A stretch of 64,000 nt of DNA from Pomacea canaliculata (taxonomy: Eukaryota > Mollusca > Gastropoda > Architaenioglossa > Ampullariidae): positions 16,384,352 through 16,448,351 of the forward strand of contig NC_037600.1 of NCBI RefSeq assembly GCF_003073045.1. The letters run 5' to 3'. The notes under the pieces were generated by a model. That model was not told the DNA's origin. It ran no database searches and was given only the letters and a program-made list of their open reading frames with translations. Made by a program: the position numbers and the translations under genes. Numbering within the stretch: position 1 is the first letter of the stretch; the number at the start of each line of letters is the position of its first letter. Below are positions 36,701 to 48,775 of the stretch, piece by piece.

Positions 36701-39700
36701 AGGTAGATATTGAAATGTGGGCAGAACTGGAGTAAGTGATAGATGGAGATACTTTTATTGTATTTCTCATGATTAAATATCAATTTTTTCTGAGCAAATT
36801 TTACATTCTACACGAATATCTTTGTTTAAATTATGAAATGGAATGAAATATTACTGCAAGTATGACATATTCAGATTCATTTTGAAATGTGGGTATAGTG
36901 TGTTGTGTATAGTGAATGTGTGTGTGTGTTTTCTGGGGATTGAGGGGGAATTATCATAGTGCTGCATCTGATTGTGTAACTGGAGACTGCTGTGAATGTC
37001 TTGGCCTTATTAAGGCATGTTTCATATGCAATCTCATGTGGTGAAATAATAAATGTTTAGGTCAAACACTTTCACAGCTGAAATACCAAAATATTGAAAT
37101 ACGTTTAAACATAAAAATGTTAAGTGACATTAATTTATTTGCAGGAGTGACACTCAGCTACGTTATAGCCTTGCCCTGTGTGATGAAGAGAAAAAGTTCA
37201 TTGACACCAGAAAGCGAAAGATTTTTGATGCTATGAAGGAAATTTTAAAAGTAAATGCACCAAGGAATCTACGAGAGGTACATTTCCCCAATGATTTTGC
37301 TTTTGCTTATGCTATGGACTGAAAGAGTTTTCAAATGGAATTTTTTTTTTTTTTTGAACTTGTGTGTAAATATGTATAGACTTCATAGCACTGTTCATAA
37401 GAAACTTAAAACGTTGCACCTGGTGAAAAGAGATTTCTTGGCACCAACATCTTTATTTTGTGAGCAGGGCAAAAAAACAAACAAATAATAAGAGAGAATG
37501 GATATATAATAGAAAATAAATGGAAGAAATGTATGTTTGGTTCCTGGATCTCAGTTCCATGCCATTATAAGTTAGGGTTAGGGAATGAGAAAGCACCTCT
37601 CTGAACAGAACGAAAGCTACAATTAATGCTCTATAAGAAAACACCACCACTTCCACCATTTACTTTCTCAGGTGCCTATCATTGGTGTTATGGGGTCAGG
37701 AGGGGGCTTTCGTGCCTTGACAGGACTTAGTGGGGTCATGAGTGCCCTGGTTGAGACAAGAATCTTGGACATGGTCACTTATGTAGCTGGCCTTTCCGGA
37801 TCTGCTTGGTAAGTGAAAGCTTAACGAAGACTATAGTGCTTAGCTCATGATTGTGGGAAATGCTCAGAGGAAAACCCACAATGACAGTATGCATCACAAC
37901 AGTGATTGTGAAAGATGTTTGTATCTTTGGTTTATTACTGCTGGTTTAATTTTCAAGGTGGTTGAATGATAACCTTCCACTGAAAATGTAGGACTGAATG
38001 GGTCAGGAATACTACAGCCCTTTAATACAGGGGTTTGGGGCATTACTGCACTGAGTGAAGCTGACAGATTCCAATATGGTTTACTGCTGTTCATTAAATT
38101 TTATGATTTTTCTCCTATCTTTACCTTTTCTCATTATATGCAATATAAATGTAAATACTTTAAACCTTAAGAAATAAAAAGTTGCTTATTTTACACGATT
38201 TTTCAGGCATCATTTAATTTTTTTTTTCAGGTATCTATCACACCTTTACTCACACCCTGACTGGCCCCAGAAAACTCCAAAAGACTTACAGGAAGAGCTC
38301 AGAAAGAACATAGATTCAAGTCCTTTCTGGCTTTTGGGGCCACAAAGTATGTACCGATATATCCGTCGAATTCTGGAAAAACGTCGTCATGGGCAACCAG
38401 TTTCTTTCACAGACTTCTTTGGACATCTTGTTGGAGAAACTCTTCTTCAAGGGGTGAGGGAATGAAAGTGTCCGATAACTGCAATCAGATTTAGGGAAGT
38501 AATTATCTTTATGTTATTTTCTCATTTTTGTATTGCATCAAAGCTCCTTTTGGTAAAATTCTGTTCCTTTTCTTGTTTGAAAGCAGTCTGTTTTGGATAA
38601 GAATAATGATCGAGGTGCTGGTGTGGAAACATTTATAGGGATCAACTCAGAAAATGTTTTTGGAATAAAAGAGATCTTTCTCATAATGACTAGTCCAGAT
38701 GAGAACTAAATTTAAGAGACAGGGCTACTAATAATTAATAATTAATTAATAATGGAAAAGAAAAATCCTGTCAAGAAGATCAGGATTATGTATTGTTGAT
38801 TGTATGTTTGCTGTCATGAATGTCACACTTTTGTGCATTTCTAACAGAGGCTGGATAGCAAGCTATCTGATCAACAGGCAAAAATTCAAGATGGCAACAT
38901 TCCGATGCCCCTTTACACTTGTCTTCATGTGAAAAAACATCTTTCTGCAATGATTTTCCATGGTGAGCCTGCCAATTCAAATTTAATTGCTCTGTTTATG
39001 ATAATGGCATTTCTAGCCTTTGTCATATGGTGAGGAAAGTGGGGACTATTCAGAGTAATTAGGAAGAATAGGATTATTGATCATGTCAAGCAGCGACAGA
39101 GGTGATAAAGCAGGGCACAACCTTGAGATGTATTACAAGGGCAGGTGAAAACTTGTGAGCTGTTATGTTGGTGTTTGTTGATGTTCAGTGATTTTATGCT
39201 CTCTTCATGAATGCATTGATATTGATATTGTGGGTAGATAAGAGTGTAAAGTACAGTGGAGAACCTACCATCTGCATCCCACAACCACTATCATCAGCAG
39301 AAGAATTCATGATAACCATAATGGCAACACAATACCAATGTCTTTATCCAGTTAGTCTGTAGTCTTGGGAACAGCCCAAGAAAAAGAAAGTGATTATTTT
39401 TCCAACAGATTTAATGATGATCGATTGCAATGACTGATTCAGAATGGGTGGAGTTCTCCCCCTTTGAAATTGGAATGCCAAAGTATGGTACTTTCATGAA
39501 ACCAGAGCTGTTTGGCAGCAAGTTCTTCATGGGACAAGTAGCCAAAAGCCACCAAGAGCATCCCTTGCACTTTCTCCAAGGTTAGGGTTTTGTTCTGGAC
39601 TATCATGAATTAAAAAGTCTTCTTGTGATTTACTGTTGCTTTTTGGCACCACACATAGTAAACAATTACTGTGAGTGTCTTTTGCTTGAGATAAATTTTT

Positions 39701-42488
39701 TATATCAAGAGTAATCTGGTTTCTGCAGTCACTCATCACTACTACTACATCAGACTACTTGAATACGTTTCCAGTTTCCTTAAATTACAAATCTAAAAGT
39801 TTGAGTGTTAATCATATCGTCTAAATCTGGAAATTTCTTTATTGCCTTTATTGACCATTTTGTGCCTTTTTACTTAGGAATATGGGGGAGTGCTTTCTGC
39901 ATCCAGTTTAAATCCCTGCTTCAAAATGACAAGCACTTGGATACATTGGAGCTTATAAGAAGGGAGCGAGAGGAACTTGGTGAGGGATTTTCAAAAATAT
40001 CTCAGAAATTGGCAACATTTTTTTGTTTATCCTTCTTCAAGGTATAACTCTTTTTGCATTATTAATGACCTTTTTCGTATTTGTCCATTTCAGTCTCAAA
40101 AGCCTTAAATACAATTCAGTGCTCTGTTTTGATCTTTTCCAGAAAAAGAGTTGCTGAAAGAAATTGATAACCAAGATGATGAGGACAGTGAATCCAGTGA
40201 AGAAGAATGTAAGGCAGAAAGTGAAGCTGTGAAACCAGTCCCAACTCGTACTCGGTCTATCCGCCGAAAACCATCCAAGACAGAGCACCACAAGAAACAG
40301 ACATTCTGGAATGGCATGCTGACACGTTTATTTGATAGTTCCTTCATGCAGACAATTGAAGGACGAGCAGCTATGGTGCACAACTTCATGCGTGGTTTGT
40401 CACTCAATGATATGTATCCTTTCTCTCCTTTTTCTCAAATTGAAGACGAGCCACCGACATCCCCAAAGGGTTAGTATAAAAATGCAATCCTTTTGATTTT
40501 CCTTTTATGAATCTGTCAATTTATGCACATCTTGATGTAATGATCAGTCTTTACAGATGAAAGAATGGGAACTTGATATTACACTTTTTCTGTTTCCCAT
40601 GTTCCAAAGAAGTTTTACCTATTGTACTCAGTTTTGGGGCACTTTAGCAAGTCTCTTCAATGTTATATAAAATTTTTCTCTTACTATGCAAAAATTGTGG
40701 ATTACTTCCCTTGCACCCTTAAGCTTGGTCTCAACAGAAACTTTTTATTTTTTTTTTTTGGGGGGGGGGGGTACTAAATAAGGCACAGTAAATACTTTGA
40801 TGAAAGAAACAATATCCTTTGTTTATTTTTGTTCTAAAGAAACCTTCAGAAAAATTTTTGAAAAGCACCCAACAAGTTTGAAACGAATGTACGTGGTGGA
40901 TGGAGGCCTGTCCTTCAATTCCCCATACCCTCTTCTGCTGCGGCCTCAACGGCATGTTGATTTGATCCTGTCTTTTGACTTCAGTGCCCGTCCATCAGAT
41001 TCTACTCCTCCTTTCAAAGTAAGCTACATGTTTTGCTTACATTCTTGTGTTATAGCATTACCTGCAATTATCCAATCTCCCACACTTTGTGCTATTGTTA
41101 TCACTTCTGCTGCATAGATTTGTTATTTCTAGGATTTGCACATAACCAATTTGTACCCCTCCTGATTAAAAAGTTTAGAAATAGAGAATATGGGTAGGAG
41201 ACAAGTGATTTGCTTTGTCCAGGAATGTGCAAAATGTTGTAAAATTGTTACTTGTTATAGTATCTACATCCCTTTATCCATTGCTTTACATTCTACTCTT
41301 GTATCTCATCTTTATACTGCTCAGTGTGCCTAAACATACCTCACTGTTCACTGGCTGTTATCTTTCATTTATCATTACTGGTTTGCAGAGTGCGATCTGT
41401 CTTGATGGTCATGATGCTGCGCATTATTAAGTTCTCATTATTATTACAGGAACTTTTATTAGCAGAAAAATGGGCTCGACTGAACCGTGTGCCATTTCCA
41501 CCCATTGACCCAACAATTGTGGACCGGGAAGGCTTGAAAGAGTGCTATGTTTTCAAAGATTCCAGAGATCCGCACTGCCCTGTTGTCATGCATTTTGTTC
41601 TTATCAACATTACCTTCAGAGACCAGAAGAAACCAGGTATTTAAAAGTAGAAGTCTTATCTGTCCATAGTTGATACTGTATATCTTAGTCTTATTTAAAC
41701 CCGTTTGTGTGTTCAGCCACTTAAACTTTATGTTTAGTTTATATTTATTGCAAAAAACAAAAAAATCAAAAAATCAGACTCGAGTACAGTACTGAAGGTT
41801 GCTGTATACTAAAATTTTATTTCTTCTTGCCAGAAGTATGCTTTCAATAATATCAAACATAAGAGTAAAATCATAAACAGAATATAAATTTTCCATAAAT
41901 TAAAAAATATAGTGTCTTGTACCTAAATGTGTACAGTACTTGGAGAATTTTAATTAATGCCATCCGAATAAGCTGTTTACTTTTGTGTACATACCACAAC
42001 TCAACCCTAACCCTGCAAACAGAATTTGTGCGGAGAAATGCATATACTTTTATTCTGCTGTAAAAACTAGTATTACACAACGTATTAACTTTAAAGACCA
42101 TTTATTCTCTGGCATAACAATTTAGTTTTATCCTTTTTTTCCATTCCATTTCACAGATGTACCCCGCACTACTGCAGAAGAAAAAGAATTTGCGGACTTC
42201 GACTTATTTGACGATCCAGAACGGCCATATTCCACATTTAACTTTCGTTACACACACAAATCATTTGACAGACTGGCACAGTTAACAGAGTTCAACACAC
42301 AACTATTCAAAGAGCAAGTCCTCTTGCAGATCAGAAACTGTATTCGGGCCCGTCGACGCCATAGTATTCGTCGACCTTGCAGTGTAAAGGACATTAAGAG
42401 ACTTAGTTTGAAAGATAAAAAGACAGAAGAGGCCCTGGAAGCTTACATTAGGTCTATAGATGAGGAGGTGCAGCCTTTGTCACAATAA
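30786..42488 (+). CDS. PLA2G4A: Cytosolic phospholipase A2 (group IVA-like), complete
   Basis: Sixteen exons: 30786-30820, 33917-33941, 35126-35207, 35365-35511, 36205-36320, 36694-36731, 37145-37277, 37672-37808, 38231-38453, 38848-38962, 39443-39580, 39878-39979, 40143-40469, 40840-41018, 41450-41636 and 42157-42488, giving 771 residues (human 749). The enzyme releases arachidonate from the sn-2 position of phospholipids on membranes. Residues about 18-150 form a calcium-binding C2 domain (DTPDPY at 49-54). The alpha/beta lipase core has oxyanion-site GSGGGFR (Arg206), nucleophile Ser234 in GLSGS and catalytic Asp586 in DFSAR. The MAP-kinase site of human cPLA2 (Ser505 in PLSP) aligns with Ser525 in PFSP. 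An acidic Asp/Glu/Ser-rich insert (about 437-455) fills the variable interdomain loop. Intron 3 uses a GC donor. The first exon encodes only 11 complete codons, so the start is the least certain point. Confidence 0.95.
30821..33916 (+). other. Large first intron of PLA2G4A
   Basis: No exon was recognised in this 3.1 kb intron. At about 31115-31155, CAATACAACTTTATTCATCC followed by a GGGCAATT word resembles retroelement 3' ends; a similar CCAACTTTATTAATCC occurs at 27588. A GC-box-containing segment (CCACGCCC near 33398) might be an internal promoter, but nothing else supports that. Confidence 0.45.
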
Positions 42489-42778
42489 AGCAACAACAAA
42501 TGACAAGGTTACCAGATTGTCGTGATAGGTTCTTCAGAACAATTGATTTGGTGCTTCTTTAGACTGCTGAGTAAAGTGGACATTTTTGCAATTGTTATTA
42601 TTACAGGGTGGGGACGAGGGTAATTGGTGTTTTATGAGTGCACATCAACTGGATTTATATTTTTTAAGTGACATTTATATATGCTTTAGTAATTTCTGTA
42701 TAGTTATACTCATCTTGATCTGATCTGCATAAACAACACTTATAACAATTGTAACTTCTCTGGTTGTTTTGATGTGGA

Positions 42779-43489
42779 AATAAACTGTGTAGGTTACTAG
42801 GAGAATCTTCACTTAGTGATATGATTAATAAGATATATATATATAGGCATAGGAGAAAATTATGAAATAACTGTAACAGAACATTAACAGAAAAATTGAA
42901 GTAGTTTTAGTATTTTGAAAGAAATCATTGGAAAAGGTAATAAAACTGAGCACAAAGAATACAACAGCTGCCACCTCATTTTATGCTCACTTCAGATGAC
43001 TTCAGCAACATCACTAGGAAAACTCTCAAAAGACATGCTTTACATATGTGGTGATAGAACAAAAGACTATGCTGATTAAAAAATGTGTTTACAGGAGCGT
43101 TTTGGAATTTACTGTAAAGGTCTGTTTTATGTGTTAACTGACAGCAATGCTGGTGAAATTTGAGAGGTACATATTAACCCTTAGAGAATGATGAGCCACG
43201 ATTTTGGCTTTACCAGTGTAGCAAAGGAATGCTGATTTTCATTACTTTTATTGCAAAGTTCCAAGTTTTCTCCTTTCAAAAATGTACAAGTTTCTTGGTC
43301 CAATGTTTTTATCTGAGCAGCAATACTAATTAAAAAAAAACAACTTCACCTTCCTCTTGTTATTAGCCAGTGTTGGTAATACTTAAACTTTTATTTTGTG
43401 CTCAGAGGGTTAATAGCAAATGAATAATACTGTTGTGGTAGGCAAACCACTGCCTACACTTCTACATCTTTTTCCATTTTGATAATAAA
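42779..43489 (+). terminator. PLA2G4A 3' end with two candidate poly(A) signals
   Basis: AATAAA hexamers lie at 42779-42784 and 43484-43489, about 0.3 and 1.0 kb after the stop codon. AT-rich 3' UTR-like sequence lies between them. Which is used cannot be told from sequence. Confidence 0.5.
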
Positions 43490-44394
43490 GACCTTGTTTA
43501 CTTGGGAAACTGCCTTACCTGTACCTTATATATACAGGGTGGGCCAGTTAATAGTGGTACGTCTTCACATGGAAGTCGGTCATCCCTTGACAGGTACCTG
43601 TCAGTGGAGCAGAACACATGGATAGATGCAGCATCTGATGGGCCCATACACTCTTATTTATTTTGGGCGATAGTGAGCAGGGCCTGTACAGGACGACCAG
43701 TTCAGTCTTTGATGTTTGTAAGCCAGTTTTTCCTCAGGAGATGCGGCATCGACTATCCTCCAAAGTACTTTGAAGGATGATCTTTGCCACATGGAAAGTG
43801 GTAATAGAATAAACCATGGGTTACATGGAGATGTACCTGTTTTATGTGGCTAACCTTGTAACGTAGTATACAATAACCTTTTAGTCAGTAAGATTAACGA
43901 TTATGTGAATACAAAATTTCCATCGTGTGAGACTACTGGTAAATAAAGACGAGCTTCCATTTTTATGTTGGGTCTCTGTGTACCTTAAGTGAAATATAAA
44001 AGTACTTTCAGACATTTTAGTTATATTTATTATAGTTAACATCTTATTTTTTCTCAACCCCTTGTAGTTGTCCCTCAGCTTAAATCTAGTGAGATAAGGA
44101 CTGAAACTAATGGATAGCATGAAGGCTTCTGCTGTCATAGTGTTTTCTTTCGTTAGATCCATGGTGGTCGTAATGGTCTAATTTGTTGCCGTACTTTTGG
44201 CAGCTTAGTATTTTATTGTTATTTCCTTCTACCCCTAAATTTTCAGAAGATATACGCCAACCTTTTTTTTTAATTTATCCATCAAGCGGGTTCGTACTTT
44301 GTATCACGGATGCTTTGCATCATATTTTACTGCTGCGAAAACCACTTCCTGACTTTTAGTACAAAGAAACGACGCGAAACAGGAAGTCACGATT

Positions 44395-44475
44395 AGACAA
44401 TGAAGTCACGTGAGCTGCTCTGCGACCTTAACCCGGGTCACTTCCGGCTACAAGTCTTCGTGAGGAGCAGTTGGC
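44395..44475. promoter_or_regulatory. Promoter-like island without an assigned gene
   Basis: In 80 bp there is an E-box palindrome TCACGTGA (44406-44413), a GC-richer patch and an ETS-type CACTTCCGG. The combination resembles housekeeping promoters, but no downstream coding exon was recognised on either strand. Confidence 0.35.
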
Positions 44476-45025
44476 TAATGCAGAAGAAACATTCACATCC
44501 CCATTACAAGACTGCACAATATTCACACACACACAAACACTGACATTCTTAAGATTGTACCAGTTCACGTAAACCTCAAATAGCGCATACCAGCTGAACT
44601 TCTGTTAACTTCCTCATTCGGATGAATGTCCAACATGCAGAACAGTTGCTTTTTGACGAACGTGAATCGCATACATCTGCGCACCAGGGGTGAGGAGTCC
44701 CTTTTCCTCCAAGGACCATTTTGATATTGATAACATCATTCGCGGGACATAAAATTATCTACTTCCGACTTTTCGCTAATATTAGTTCGTGGTTCACATA
44801 GACCGCTGGCAGCCAACGAGAAGTATACGTATCTGTCCCGTCATGTACTCACGTGTGTCGATCCTGTCTATCCCGTATCTGAAGTTCTTTGATTGTCCCT
44901 CATAATTTACGTTATTAATATTACTATTACTCACATAATAGTCATGTTTGTGTTGCGTTGAAGAAAGTTTATAGATCAGACCGTCTATATATTCGATATC
45001 TAGTCATGGATCGAGTTTCTAATGC

Positions 45026-45115
45026 AGGGGTTCCTCATCTGGGGTGCTCGCATCGCACCAAAGGCATGGGGGATCAGGGGAGTGACAAAGGATGTCTTAG
45101 ACTTAGAAGATGATC
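45026..45115 (+). repeat. hAT-like terminal region
   Basis: CAGGGGTTCCTCATCTGGGG followed by a CATCGCACCAAAGG block resembles the start of hAT-type non-autonomous elements. A similar end in reverse orientation is present near 46895-46966, but target duplications do not match, so these may be two separate insertions. Confidence 0.4.
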
Positions 45116-45840
45116 ATGCACTAATCGAGCCAGCTGCCAGAGCCTTGCCAAGTTGTGCTGCGTATAGAGACTAGCCGCTCGTTGTTTATTTAATCAAAAT
45201 GAGAGAATAACATAATTAACATAAGTAATGTGACTGATTATAAAAGTATTAGCCGTACAATCATTATAAAGCAACATCTGTTCACAGTTGGGATGATGCT
45301 ATTTAATTTTTTTTTCAAAATTAGAATAAGAATGTAATTGCTTAATTTACCTTTGGATTTTTTCTCTGAGTTAAAAAAGTTCAGGTTGTTAGCCCGCCGT
45401 ATTTTTTGTGTGTGTGGTTCAATTAGTGGTTACAAATGAAAAATTAGACTCCATCTTCATATATGATGTTACTTTTGTAGGGTGATCCAGTATAGGGTGT
45501 GAGGCATACAGCTTGGTCTAAGGCTTCCTTTTATTCTGGATACCATAGATACGCTCGAAGATACAAATGTACTCAGCAAGCAGTAATACTTTTAATGGAC
45601 TCGTTATGTTTAGAAACATTTCTAGGAACTTTGGTCATCTGCTAGGCACTAATGGGAACACTGAAAAGTGCATTTAATGATGTAGATGTTATAGTCGTGT
45701 GCTGTTGGTGCACCAGTTGTGTGCCACTGACTGAACCTGCTCAAAAATCTGACAAAGCGAGAGACCACTTCATCGTTGCGAGCTTGCAGCAAACGAACGC
45801 GGTCTCATAGACGTTTTGAGCAATGACTAACTCCTGTTCA

Positions 45841-45960
45841 TTTAATAGAATTCGACGGTTACATGCTCTTTAATGGCTGAGCCATCAAAGAGACATTTCG
45901 TTTAATTGAATTCGACAGTTACATGCTCTTTAATGGCTGAGCCATCAAAGAGACATTTCG
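45841..45960. repeat. Recent 60 bp tandem duplication
   Basis: Two adjacent 60 bp units (45841-45900 and 45901-45960) differ at only two positions. Each contains GAATTCGAC...GTTACATGCTC and GGCTGAGCCATCAAAGAGAC. Confidence 0.95.
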
Positions 45961-46349
45961 TTGAATAACACATCGATGTTAACCTTTTTACTCGTCTGGC
46001 TGTGCTGGTTCTCGGCAACCCTGGCTCCCATTCTCACAATACGTTGGTAACTGAGGGAGAAAGTCTGGTCCTCTATGGACATCATAAATCAGCTGTCTGC
46101 TGCAGAAACTCCGACATACTCCGGTGGCTAAAATAAGCAAGGTGCTAGTATGCTCAGTTTGGTCTAGCTGCCAGCTAGCGCCCTAGCGGCGTTCTGCGCA
46201 CCTAAACAACAATAATAATAAATAATAAATGCTGATTTATACAGTGCAGAATGTTTGCCTTATTAAATCTCATCAACTTAAAGAAAAAAGGTGATTACAA
46301 CATACCCCTAGGGGTACAGCAAGGGCTATATAGGGGTACACAGCGACAT

Positions 46350-48775
46350 AAGCACAGGCCAGACGGGATCTGTGGACTCACCCTTCATTACTGTACCGAA
46401 CAACTTATTGGAGTTTCAAAACATCTATTCCAGCTGTCTGTGGATTCTGGTCACATTCCTGATATTTGGAAACTTTCACACCTTGTGCCTTTCCCTAAAA
46501 TCACTAGACCCAGTCAACCCAACTTCTTCAGACCAGTCGCTCTTACGCCAATCATGAAATCACTTGAAGCAATTGTAAGCAGCGAGGTTATGACTGCTGT
46601 TGATTCCCATCTTGACCTGCTGCAGTTTGCCTACAGAGCTGGAAGAGGTGTCAGTGATGATAAGCTGTTTATACTAAATACTTTGTGCGAACATCTGGAG
46701 AAACCCAGAGCTCATGCCAGGTTTCTCTTCGCTGATTTTTCTTCTGCTTTTAACTCTGCGCAGCCTCGCGTGTTGGCAGAGAGTCTAGTTTCAGACTTCC
46801 ATCTGTCTCACCAACTCTCTGGATTCTGGACTTTATAACAGGCAACAGAGGGTTTCTGTTAGTCTTCTCTCATATCTTGTTGCGAACTTGCGCGCGAAGG
46901 GTACCCGCGGACACACTTTCACCCTTTGGGCGCGAAAAAGGTTGAGAATCTCTGTCCTTCTCTCTCCTAGAAGACAGAGGAGAACGGGGAAATAATCGTT
47001 AGCGATAAGATAAGAATGGCGTGACTGTTGCAAACATCCTATGTGTCATCTTTTGCAAAAAGAAAAAAGCGCTTATTGTACAGAGTCTTCGGTTTCTACA
47101 TTAAATACATATTATCTATTTTTCTGTGTTTTTGACAATTATTTTGCGAGTTGGTCGCTGAGCTGTGCTGGCAGTCAAAGTGCCATCTTAAAGACACAGA
47201 AGAAACAGTCGTTTTTATCAGCGCCTTTTGGCTTTATTTGGCGAGAACAAATGTAACTAGTTATTTTGAATATTTATGGACTGAATAATCTGAATTTTAG
47301 TTTAAATTAAGGCATGTACTAGATGTATGAACAATACTTTTACAGACTGACAAACCGAATAGCCATCCACTTTTTTAAAAAAGGAAGTAGTGTCACAGCA
47401 AGGTAGACAAAGAAAATTCAAACAATAAGACTGTGAAATTCCAGTTCCAGAGAACGAGTAATTTTTCGCGGCTTCGTTATATAATTATGGTATGGTAGAA
47501 GCAGAAAGAAAGAAAATTCACCCTTTTCTTATTTGTGTCACCTAAGTAATAATTTGAAAAAAAGTATAAAAATCACACTAATTTTTGTTTTGGGGTTTTT
47601 TGTTAAATTTTTTCTTATTGTTTCATCTGCCTGTTTGTATCTGATTAGCTTTTAAAGACGAAAGAGAAAGAATTAATTAGACACTTACGTGTCATATGAT
47701 ACAGGCCGTTTTTGAATTCTCATGAATTTATCAGCGAATATCACATATTGCTTTTATTTTTTGCGTTCTCTTTTTTGTTCCAAAATAAAGTTGTACACGG
47801 CCGGCTGCTGGGCGGCGAGTCAGCTTTTTTCTGGAAGTTTCTGACTCTGAGTAGGACACAAACTCCTTTGCCCTCCCTAAGATAAAGAAAGGAATTTCAA
47901 GCAACGGTCACAATGCAAATTTGTTTTCTGCATACTGACATGGTTTGTTGGTCCTACTTCCATCTCATGTACTGCTCCACTCCACCGGCTCTCGTACTCT
48001 GCTACCAGGATCGTAGAAGCTTGTATTAGTGATGACAAGTACTGGATGATACCAAATAAACTTAAACTGAACGATGATAAAACAGAATTTTTCCTATTTC
48101 GAGAAGAATCCATCTTCACTCGTTTGTCCACCAAATCACATCAAGGTTGGCGAAACATCACCGTCAGGAATCTGGGATTCATTGTCACTGCAGAGATGAC
48201 TGCTGTCCGCGCTGTGTTTTAATTTCTTTGCTGGCACCTGCCCTGATTATTTCTCTGAACCGCTCTTTCCTTTCCCAGCTATACAACTCCGCTCCTCGTC
48301 TGATGATCGTCTCCTTACTCTTCCTGTTCACCAAAACAACAACATATGGCCACAAGATTTTTAGTTGTATAGCGAAACAATGGAACTCTCTTCCTTTCCA
48401 TATCCGACATCTAACCACTATTGAATCCTTAAACATGCACTGGAAACGCACCTCTTCCGTTAACATTGCTTCTAACAACCTTTCCCATAATGCTAGTCCT
48501 TGTTCACACCCTTCCTTTTGCAATATCATGTTATTCTCAGCTCTTATTCTTGTTATTTGGTTCCTCTTTGTGTTTTTCTGTACTTTATTTTATTTTGCAT
48601 TAGTACTGTTGTTTATTCTTTGATAGTTCATATGTTATTTGTTTGTTTTCCTGTCCTTCGTGTGCTGTTCATGTTTCGTCCTCGTTCTTAAGCGTTAAGA
48701 GCATGCTCCTTAGGAGTGCGAGTATATTCTTTACAAATTTTGCATTTATTATTATTGTTATTATTAATAATAGAA
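46350..48775 (+). pseudogene. Broken non-LTR retrotransposon reverse transcriptase
   Basis: An open frame to 46838 carries the early reverse transcriptase blocks (RPDGICGL..., SGHIPDIWKLSHLVPFPK, FFRPVALTPIMKSLE, FADFSSAFN), followed by a frameshift. Homology stops near 46880. It resumes near 47995 with the segment after the catalytic site (NKLKLNDDKTEFFLF), then a C-terminal WNSLPFHIR block at about 48390, and ends in a LINE-type tail, TTTACAAATTTTGC plus ATT repeats, at 48735-48775. The segment that should hold the catalytic aspartates is missing and about 1.1 kb of unrelated sequence stands in its place. The style is that of CR1/Rex/L2-like elements with microsatellite tails. It is not functional. 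Confidence 0.85.
46895..46966 (-). repeat. hAT-like end inside the broken retrotransposon
   Basis: GCGCGAAAAAGGTTGAGAAT followed by CTCTG fits an inverted hAT-type terminus. It falls exactly where reverse transcriptase homology is lost, so an insertion may have split the element. Confidence 0.4.

Noticed and set aside
43502..43780. Small gene or mariner element after PLA2G4A
   Set aside because: CAGGGTGGGCCAGTTAA next to TA resembles a mariner end, but no partner repeat or transposase was found, and the 92-codon frame shows no family match.
48147..48623. Open frame of 158 codons as an independent gene
   Set aside because: Its middle (WNSLPFHIR) is the C-terminal end of the broken reverse transcriptase; the hydrophobic tail is T-rich 3' sequence.
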